Made by a program: the position numbers and the translations under genes
Part shown: in pieces, positions 1 through 4,871 of the stretch
Layout: every line of letters starts with the position of its first letter
Numbering within the stretch: the first letter of the stretch is position 1
DNA from: CAYGBW01 sp964348185
Lineage (GTDB): Bacteria > Desulfobacterota > BSN033 > WVXP01
Direction of reading: 5' to 3'
Length of the DNA stretch: 5,485 nucleotides
Assembly: GCA_964348185.1 (NCBI GenBank)
Contig: CAYGBW010000042.1
Span: 1-5,485 of the forward strand
Notes under the pieces: model-generated
What the model saw: the letters and a program-made list of their open reading frames with translations, nothing else
Told to the model about the DNA's origin: nothing
Database searches by the model: none

Positions 1-134
1 AAACCACAAGGCCCTTATTCCCTGTTCGAGGCAGACAGGTGAGCCTTAAAAAGGACGCTCATATTCAATAGACTTTAAAAGTTCCGAGACGTCTGATCAA
101 GAGCTAAACCTGAAAGAGAGAGGGAGGTCAAACC
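1..134. other. Leader of wrbA, possibly with the 3' tip of an upstream gene
   Basis: No complete gene fits here. Frame 1 on the + strand is open from the window edge to a TGA at 40-42 (KPQGPYSLFEADR) and could be the last codons of a truncated upstream gene, but 13 residues are too few to identify. Positions 21-25 and 35-39 (CCTGT/ACAGG) can pair into a short stem, without a following T-tract. Bases 41-110 are AT-richer and presumably hold the wrbA promoter, but I could not pick a convincing -35/-10 pair. The wrbA ribosome binding site, AGGGAGGT, lies at 121-128, with GGAGG ending 7 bases before the start codon. Confidence 0.3.
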
Positions 135-749
135 ATGAAGATCCTGATTGTGTACTACTCCATGTACGGTCACGTTCACCGCATGGCGGAAGCTGTTGCG
201 GAGGGTGCTAGGGAAGTAGAGGGTGCCGAGGTGGAAATGCGTCGCGTCCCCGAGACCCTACCCGAGGAGGTCCTCAACAAAATGGGGGCGGTAGAGCCTC
301 AGAAGGCGTTTGCCCATGTCCCGATATGTACGGTGGATGAGCTGGCTTCCGCGGATGCGATTATTTTTGGCACACCGACGAGATTTGGAAATATGTGTGG
401 ACAGATGCGACAGTTTCTCGACGCAACAGGGCAGCTTTGGCTAAAAGGCGCGCTCGTTGGCAAGTTGGGGAGTGTATTTGCGAGTTCTGCGACACAGCAT
501 GGGGGTCAGGAATCCACCATTCTCAGTTTTCACATCACCCTTCTGCATCAGGGCATGATCGTTGCGGGTTTGCCCTACGCCTTCCAAGGCCAGATGCGCA
601 TCGATGAGATTACGGGTGGTTCCCCCTATGGGGCATCGACGATCGCAGGGGGTCAAGGAGAGCGCATGCCAAGCGAGAATGAGTTGGCCGCCGCACGGTT
701 TCAGGGAAAACACGTCGCAACGATAGCTTCCAAGCTCACCCGTAGTTGA
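135..749 (+). CDS. wrbA: WrbA-type NAD(P)H:quinone oxidoreductase (flavodoxin-like)
   Basis: This 204-residue protein matches the WrbA family over its full length; E. coli WrbA is about 198 residues. WrbA proteins are cytoplasmic FMN-binding tetramers that reduce quinones by two electrons with NAD(P)H, which avoids semiquinone radicals under oxidative stress. Seen in the sequence: an N-terminal beta strand leading to the FMN phosphate loop SMYGH (residues 9-13), the family block PTRFGNMCGQMR (81-92), the flavin-contacting SSATQHGGQE stretch (117-126), and the GGSPYGASTIAGG block (161-173). Residue 88 is Cys where E. coli has Ser. The start is secure: a strong AGGGAGGT site precedes the ATG. 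The next gene on the same strand begins 160 bases later, so co-transcription is possible but not shown. The family assignment is firm; the physiological substrate is inferred. Confidence 0.96.
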   Translation: MKILIVYYSMYGHVHRMAEAVAEGAREVEGAEVEMRRVPETLPEEVLNKMGAVEPQKAFAHVPICTVDELASADAIIFGTPTRFGNMCGQMRQFLDATGQLWLKGALVGKLGSVFASSATQHGGQESTILSFHITLLHQGMIVAGLPYAFQGQMRIDEITGGSPYGASTIAGGQGERMPSENELAAARFQGKHVATIASKLTRS

Positions 750-766
750 GCCATCGTGTGTGGCTT
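748..766 (+). terminator. Weak hairpin after wrbA stop
   Basis: GAGCCA (748-753) can pair with TGGCTT (761-766) across a 7-base loop, giving five Watson-Crick pairs and one G-T pair, overlapping the wrbA TGA. No T-run follows, so it is not a canonical intrinsic terminator. It may be a weak pause or 3'-end stabilising stem, or chance. Confidence 0.2.
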
Positions 767-888
767 CACCGGACAGGAGACGAAAGGCTTCATCCCCTTA
801 GGTCTGGATCGAGAGGTAATCGAAAGGGTAAGTCATGGGAAACCCTATTCTCTTCGATCCAAAAGAGCTTGAGCCATGAGACAGAAGA

Positions 889-899
889 GGGGGAGGAAG
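889..899 (+). promoter_or_regulatory. Ribosome binding site assigned to the VWA gene
   Basis: The purine run GGGGGAGGAAG holds GGAGG at 892-896, 13 bases before the ATG at 910. That is longer than usual but usable. It supports 910 as the start, since the only other in-frame upstream ATG (835) is cut off by a TGA at 877-879. Confidence 0.5.
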
Positions 900-909
900 T
901 AACGGATCC

Positions 910-2181
910 ATGAGACAGGGGATTTCCAGATTTCCTTCGATTCGTTGCTTTAGGTGTCTCGGGTTGACCGGTGATTGTGGACTCATTGAAGCCCTCGCCT
1001 GTCACTGTTTCGACAGGCGGCGTGTCGATACCCTCCTCCGACGAGTCAACCCGGACGATCCGATCCTCAAGGAGGCCAGAGAGCATGGGCGCGAGCGGAT
1101 GGGGAAAAAAGACCAGCGCCTGCGCAGCCTCAAGAGGGAACTGGAAGGGTATGAGGAGACGCTCTCCTACGCCATCATGGATAGAATCCTCTCTGGAGAG
1201 CCCGTTGATACGCTTGCAACAGACATTCTGGAAGATCGGACCCGGGAGAGCCTGATCAAAGAGATTCGGGAACTCCAGTGGGAGGGGGAGGAGGTTCTCA
1301 AAAGAGACGTGATGGAGGCTCTTGCCCAGCACGAGAAGCTCGGTCTCGTCGAGGTTCAAGATGATGATCGGATCACCATCACTTCCAGAGGAGCCCGGAT
1401 CCTTGCCAGAAAATCACTTCGGCGGATCTTTGCGGCCCTGAGAAGCAAAGGGACCGAAGGGACTGAAGGGGGAAAGCGGGGCATGGGCGTGCGCCTCTCT
1501 TCATCTTCGAGACCCTATGAATTGGGAGATGAATACGCAAGGGTAGACTTCGAAAAAACCCTTCTGGCGGGTCTCGTCAGGAATGGACATCCCCAGCTTC
1601 GGCCTGAGGATTTCTACGTCTATGAGGCCCTTGAGGAACCCAGGGTCACGGTCGGTCTCCTCATCGATGAGAGTGGCTCCATGGCGATGGATGAGAAGAT
1701 CCGCGCTGCGATCGAAACATCCCTGGCCCTCTCCGAATTGATCAGTCGTGAGACAAAGGGGCGCCTCAGGGTCTTTCTGTTTTCAGATCGGGTTAGGGAA
1801 ATCCCCCCGTGGGAAATTGTCAATCAGTTTCTGACCGGTCGAACCACGGACACCCGGGCTGCTTTGATCGCCTTCAGGAAAGCCGTTGCCTCGGAGCCAT
1901 CGAACAAGCAGGCTTACCTCATCACAGACACCTCACCCAACACGCAAAATGGAACATTCGTCGGATTTGAACGGGCCATGAGGGGAGTGATGGAAGAGGC
2001 CCTCCGGTACCGGCACGATCATATCACCCTCAACATTGTCATGCTTGACACCAACCCCCGCCTGAGGGCTTTTGCCCAAGCTCTTGCAAGAAACACCTTG
2101 GGACGGGTCTTCTTTGCCCGTCCGGACAACTTGGGGGAAGTCGTGGTTGAAGACTATCTGAGGGCCGAGGCGAGAAGATAA
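910..2181 (+). CDS. VWA domain protein with winged-helix-like N-terminal half
   Basis: A 423-residue soluble protein with no signal peptide or membrane segment. Residues 1-35 are Cys-rich (C13, C16, C23, C31, C33). Residues 50-130 are charged and helical. Residues 130-175 look like a winged helix ending in an ITSRGARILARKSLRRIF stretch. The link RPYELGD...DFEKTLLAGLVRNG (201-226) leads to a VWA domain (about 240-420). Its metal site (MIDAS) is intact: D253-x-S255-x-S257, a Thr in TGRTTDTRAAL (309-319) and D340 in LITDT. This order matches bacterial VWA proteins normally encoded beside MoxR or Mg-chelatase-like AAA ATPases, where the VWA protein is thought to help remodel or load metal into a target. 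No ATPase gene is in the window. The gene converges on the mutase gene with 50 bases between the stops. The domain call is firm; the start is less so and the cellular role is unknown. Confidence 0.85.
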   Translation: MRQGISRFPSIRCFRCLGLTGDCGLIEALACHCFDRRRVDTLLRRVNPDDPILKEAREHGRERMGKKDQRLRSLKRELEGYEETLSYAIMDRILSGEPVDTLATDILEDRTRESLIKEIRELQWEGEEVLKRDVMEALAQHEKLGLVEVQDDDRITITSRGARILARKSLRRIFAALRSKGTEGTEGGKRGMGVRLSSSSRPYELGDEYARVDFEKTLLAGLVRNGHPQLRPEDFYVYEALEEPRVTVGLLIDESGSMAMDEKIRAAIETSLALSELISRETKGRLRVFLFSDRVREIPPWEIVNQFLTGRTTDTRAALIAFRKAVASEPSNKQAYLITDTSPNTQNGTFVGFERAMRGVMEEALRYRHDHITLNIVMLDTNPRLRAFAQALARNTLGRVFFARPDNLGEVVVEDYLRAEARR

Positions 2182-2231
2182 GCCCGCTCAATTCTTGTTT
2201 CGAGCTGACTTGGGCAGATGCTTCTGACGGA

Positions 2232-3593
2232 TCAGGTTTCCCCCATGAGTTCGTTGACCGTCGCCTCGACCTCTTTCCGAATCGTCTCCAGTTGATGCCG
2301 ACTTTTTGCCTCAAACCTCAGAACCAGAACGGGCCCTGTATTGGAAGCTCGGACCAAGCCCCAGCCATCCTCAAAGAGTATTCGAGCGCCATCGATGTCA
2401 ATGACCTCGTGGGTTTCGGAAAACCGATCCCGCACCTTCTCCACAACCTGAAACTTCCTTTCGTCGGGGCACGGTACGCGGATCTCTGGGGTGGTTTCGG
2501 TTTTCGGCACATCGCTGATGAGCTCCTGGGCGCCTTTGTTCTCTCTGGAAAGTATCTCCAAGAGTCTGCAAGAGGCATAGATCGCGTCATCATATCCAAA
2601 ATAGCGGTCCGCGAAGAAGAGGTGACCGCTCATCTCCCCTGCCAAGAGGGCGCCTGTCTCCTTCATCTTTTTCTTGATCAAAGAGTGGCCCGCCTTCCAC
2701 ATGAGAGCCTTCCCACCATGGCGGGCGATGTCGTCGTAGAGGGTCTGGGATGCCTTCACCTCTGAAATGATTGTCGCTCCGGGATGGTCTTTCAAGATCT
2801 CCCTGGAAAACAGGATTAGAAGCCGATCTCCCCAGAGGATCTCTCCCTGTTCATCGACCACACCCAGCCGGTCGCCATCTCCATCATACGCCAGGCCGAT
2901 TTCGGCTTCCCCACCCTTAACCGTCTCGATAAGATCCCTTAAGAACTCCGGAACAGTGGGATCAGGATGGTGGTTGGGAAAGCGACCGTCCATCTCGCAG
3001 TACAAGTCCAGCACCTGGCATCCCAGGTTGCTCAAAAGCGTGGTGACTGTGGGACCTGCCGTTCCGTTGCCCCCGTCCACAGCGACCTTGATGGATCGCG
3101 CAATAGAGATGTCTGCCTGTATCTGCTGGAGGTAAGGGCCCATGATCTCATAGCTGGACAGGGTTCCACACCCCTGGGAGAAGACGCCCCTTTCCAGCCG
3201 ACGTCGCAGATTCTGCAGTTCCTCGCCGAAAATGGTCTGGTTCCCGACACAGACTTTGAACCCATTGAAGTCGGCGGGATTATGGCTGGCGGTGATCATC
3301 ATCCCACCGTCCTTGTTGAGGTGGAAGAGAGAAAAATAGAAGACCGGTGTTGGGCACACGCCGATGTCGGTGACATTGCACCCCGTTGAGAGGATACCCT
3401 CAACCAGAGCGTCTTGAAAACCGTCGGAACTGAGACGGCAGTCTCTTCCAACCGTCAGATCCTTTAGCCCCTTTTCCACCATATAGGTCCCGTATGTTTG
3501 GCCCAGAAGGCAAACGATGTCTGGTGTGAGATCTTTTTCCACAACACCCCGAATATCGTATTCTCTGAAAATCTGTGGATTGACGCTCACCAT
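2232..3593 (-). CDS. algC: Phosphomannomutase/phosphoglucomutase (AlgC type)
   Basis: This 453-residue protein is a complete alpha-D-phosphohexomutase, close in length to Pseudomonas AlgC (463). The family interconverts mannose-6-P with mannose-1-P, or glucose-6-P with glucose-1-P, through a bisphosphate intermediate and a phosphoserine. All four active-site loops are visible: EYDIRG near the N-terminus (11-16); the phosphoserine loop TASHNP with S103 (101-106); the Mg-binding loop DGDGDR (237-242); the sugar-specificity loop GEMSGH (319-324), with GHSLIKKKMKE (302-312) before it; and the phosphate-binding loop RASNTGP (415-421). The GEMSGH and RASNTGP forms fit the dual-specificity mannose/glucose subgroup. 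Products would feed GDP-mannose or UDP-glucose supply for LPS, capsule or exopolysaccharide. No polysaccharide genes flank it, so it seems to be a stand-alone unit. The start has a strong ribosome binding site. The symbol manB would be equally acceptable. Confidence 0.95.
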   Translation of the reverse strand: MVSVNPQIFREYDIRGVVEKDLTPDIVCLLGQTYGTYMVEKGLKDLTVGRDCRLSSDGFQDALVEGILSTGCNVTDIGVCPTPVFYFSLFHLNKDGGMMITASHNPADFNGFKVCVGNQTIFGEELQNLRRRLERGVFSQGCGTLSSYEIMGPYLQQIQADISIARSIKVAVDGGNGTAGPTVTTLLSNLGCQVLDLYCEMDGRFPNHHPDPTVPEFLRDLIETVKGGEAEIGLAYDGDGDRLGVVDEQGEILWGDRLLILFSREILKDHPGATIISEVKASQTLYDDIARHGGKALMWKAGHSLIKKKMKETGALLAGEMSGHLFFADRYFGYDDAIYASCRLLEILSRENKGAQELISDVPKTETTPEIRVPCPDERKFQVVEKVRDRFSETHEVIDIDGARILFEDGWGLVRASNTGPVLVLRFEAKSRHQLETIRKEVEATVNELMGET

Positions 3594-3596
3594 GAT

Positions 3597-3605
3597 CTCC
3601 TCCCC
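3597..3605 (-). promoter_or_regulatory. Ribosome binding site of the mutase gene
   Basis: Read on the minus strand, GGGGAGGAG lies immediately 5' of the ATG at 3593, with GGAGG (3603-3599) five bases from the start codon. This is a strong Shine-Dalgarno match and fixes the start. Confidence 0.85.
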
Positions 3606-3740
3606 TGCTCATTAGCCGTAAGGCTTCAAGCCCTATGCCAGGGTTAGTTTAGGCGTCGCGCTGTGGGTCCAGAAGTGACCGCACACGAGACAGGTTATTC
3701 GCTTGAGCGGTGCTTTGTCAAGGGAAGATCCACGGGCAGC

Positions 3741-3770
3741 CTTGTGCTTTCAGCTCTACTCAGGTATCAT
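3741..3770 (+). promoter_or_regulatory. Candidate promoter for the zinc-ribbon gene
   Basis: TATCAT (3765-3770) differs from the -10 consensus at one position, and TTGTGC (3742-3747) sits 17 bases upstream as a poor -35. It lies about 70 bases before the 3841 start, in the 247-base spacer between two divergent genes, where promoters are expected. The rest of that spacer has no gene; overlapping small stems (AGCC/GGCT and GGCTT/AAGCC, 3613-3631) lie in the presumed mutase leader. The call rests on weak sequence matches. Confidence 0.25.
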
Positions 3771-3840
3771 CAAATCGGCTATGGCTATGAAATGACTCAT
3801 ATTCACCCCCAAGCAGAGTGCTGGGAACGGTGGCGATCCT

Positions 3841-4419
3841 ATGGAGGATCCTTCGCAGCGACGCTTCGAAATACGGCATCAGGGGAAACCGAAATTCATA
3901 CGGTGCAAGAAGTGCCGTCGCATCTTCAGAGAGGAGGAGACGGGAGACCCGTGCCCTCACTGCGGGACCAGAACAGGGAGCAAACCCTGGCCAGATTCGG
4001 TTGGGCAAAGGCTCTTCAAGGCCATGGAGGAGTTTTTTGAGAGGGGGGATAAGGAACTCACGGTTGTCCTGGCGTGCGATTTTCTAGAAACCCTGCTCGA
4101 GATCTTTTTCCGGGATCTTTTTGTGAAGCAGGGAAAGCCCTCCCCCTGGATTCAGCTGACCTTCAGGAAGAACAAGTCCCTCGATCTCCGGCTCCGGTAC
4201 CTCTTTAAAGAGACCCTCCACGTGAGTTTTCCATCGGTCATCCAGGGGACGCCATTTGAGGGGTTTGATGACCGTTGGACCCTGCTTCGAGCGACAAAAA
4301 GCGCTCTGCTCCACACCCAACCCCCGGCTCTCGACGAAAAAACCGCTCGGGAAGCCTATGACCTATCGAGAGACGCACTGACGCTCTTTGCCTGGCTGAA
4401 CAACCGATACGGTGTGTAG
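3841..4419 (+). CDS. Zinc-ribbon protein with HEPN-like helical domain
   Basis: A 192-residue protein that I do not recognise as a named family. Residues 20-43 form a zinc ribbon: RCKKCRRIFREEE then GDPCPHCG, with C22, C25, C38 and C41 in the CxxC-x12-CxxC spacing of rubredoxin-like knuckles. Residues 52-95 and 140-190 are mainly helical. The end of the protein, LLRATKSALLHTQ (148-160) followed by a helix ending in WLNNRYG, resembles the R-x4-6-H region and last helix of HEPN proteins, many of which are RNases or toxins. The canonical Arg-Asn is not present: K153-x4-H158 or R150-x7-H158 is found, so activity is doubtful. The start is the first ATG after an in-frame TGA at 3793-3795, with only a weak GGTGG (3829-3833) as ribosome site. 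It is divergent from the mutase gene and convergent with bpsA. The zinc ribbon is clear; the HEPN link is inferred. Confidence 0.75.
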   Translation: MEDPSQRRFEIRHQGKPKFIRCKKCRRIFREEETGDPCPHCGTRTGSKPWPDSVGQRLFKAMEEFFERGDKELTVVLACDFLETLLEIFFRDLFVKQGKPSPWIQLTFRKNKSLDLRLRYLFKETLHVSFPSVIQGTPFEGFDDRWTLLRATKSALLHTQPPALDEKTAREAYDLSRDALTLFAWLNNRYGV

Positions 4420-4688
4420 ATTAAGGGGTCAGCTGTCAGGGATCGGCGTTCGGTTTCCTGATAAATGATGCCCAGATCGCTTTTGGAATCTGATTTTGCA
4501 ACGGGTTGCAGGAGCATGGAGAAACAACCCCAGAGCTCCGCGTGAATACTTGGACAACCGTCTTTTAGTCTCATCGGCCCATCCGACTCCGTGATCGCTT
4601 CCATCGGTTGTTCTTCTTGATTCTGCTGATAGCTACAGCCGACCCCTGGTGGGCTGCCTTTATTCTTCCATTCGCCAGGTTTACAACC
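4420..4688. other. Non-coding convergent spacer, left part
   Basis: No gene is supported in this 269-base stretch between the zinc-ribbon gene and the palindrome cluster. A short dyad TGCAAC-GG-GTTGCA lies at 4497-4510. A distant 7-base inverted pair ACAACCG/CGGTTGT is at 4554-4560 and 4605-4611. No T-tract terminator follows the TAG at 4417-4419. Minus-strand open frames here have no recognisable domain or ribosome site and are best treated as chance, or at most as traces of decayed sequence. Confidence 0.5.
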
Positions 4689-4704
4689 TTCGTCTTTAGA
4701 CGAA
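4689..4704. repeat. Perfect 6-bp hairpin with TTTA loop
   Basis: TTCGTC (4689-4694) pairs exactly with GACGAA (4699-4704) around a TTTA loop. The same loop sequence closes the hairpin at 4848-4867. The two bracket the larger palindrome, which suggests parts of one composite element. No T-run follows on either strand, so it is not an obvious terminator. Confidence 0.55.
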
Positions 4705-4735
4705 CAGCTCTAGCCTGTTTTCCATTTTGAATGTC

Positions 4736-4805
4736 GAATATCGAACAAGGAATTTCGAATGATGATTTTTTCCCTTCGACATTCATTATTGCTTGTTCGA
4801 TATTC
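4736..4805. repeat. 70-base imperfect palindrome with 14-bp perfect arms
   Basis: GAATATCGAACAAG (4736-4749) is the exact reverse complement of CTTGTTCGATATTC (4792-4805). The inner 16 bases of each arm (4750-4765 against 4776-4791) match at about 10 of 16 positions, around an AT-rich centre TTTTTCCC. Outside the arms TTGAA (4727-4731) again opposes TTCAA (4811-4815) with a small offset. The sequence repeats TTCGA/TCGAA and ATTC/GAAT words many times. It resembles intergenic palindromic repeat families that I recall from Desulfobacterota genomes; that is memory, not a search. It could form a long stem in RNA from either strand, and it sits between two convergent genes. Confidence 0.75.
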
Positions 4806-4814
4806 TGCCGTTCA

Positions 4815-4831
4815 ATTCGCCTACGGCGGAT
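4815..4831. repeat. Small hairpin ATTCGCC-TAC-GGCGGAT
   Basis: Seven pairs, one of them G-T, close a TAC loop, immediately right of the 70-base palindrome. It is likely part of the same intergenic repeat cluster. Confidence 0.45.
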
Positions 4832-4847
4832 CAGTCATGCTAGAAAT

Positions 4848-4867
4848 CTGCCTGCTTTAGCAGGTAG
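4848..4867 (-). terminator. Hairpin just after the bpsA stop, possible terminator
   Basis: CTGCCTGC (4848-4855) pairs with GCAGGTAG (4860-4867) in eight pairs (one G-T) around TTTA. Read on the minus strand it begins four bases after the bpsA TAA and is followed by ATTTCT, a poor U-tract. Position favours a terminator or 3'-end stabiliser for bpsA. The shared TTTA loop also ties it to the repeat cluster. Confidence 0.45.
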
Positions 4868-4871
4868 TGGT

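Noticed and set aside
877..879. TGA between the 835 ATG and the VWA start as a selenocysteine codon
   Set aside because: No SECIS-like stem follows it, the VWA family is not known for selenocysteine, and a separate ribosome site precedes 910.
1069..1087. Strong AAGGAGG followed 9 bases later by an ATG at 1085
   Set aside because: That ATG is out of frame with the VWA gene and opens only a short low-complexity shadow frame; the purine run is explained by the coding sequence.
790..1359. Long minus-strand open frame opposite the VWA gene
   Set aside because: It is a shadow of the coding strand: no domain, and the plus-strand reading has clear family motifs.
2182..2231. Bidirectional terminator between the VWA and mutase genes
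   Set aside because: Only broken 4-bp stems (GCCC/GGGC, GCTC/GAGC) with a large loop and no T-tract are present.
3663..4040. Plus-strand open frame beginning at a GTG in the mutase/zinc-ribbon spacer
   Set aside because: It overlaps the zinc-ribbon gene in another frame for half its length, has no ribosome site and no recognisable domain.
4356..4604. Minus-strand open frame in the convergent spacer
   Set aside because: It overlaps the end of the zinc-ribbon gene antisense, has no ribosome site or family resemblance, and its composition looks random.
4420..4871. tRNA, small RNA gene or CRISPR array in the repeat-rich spacer
   Set aside because: No cloverleaf or CCA end, and no regularly spaced direct repeats; the structure is made of inverted repeats only.
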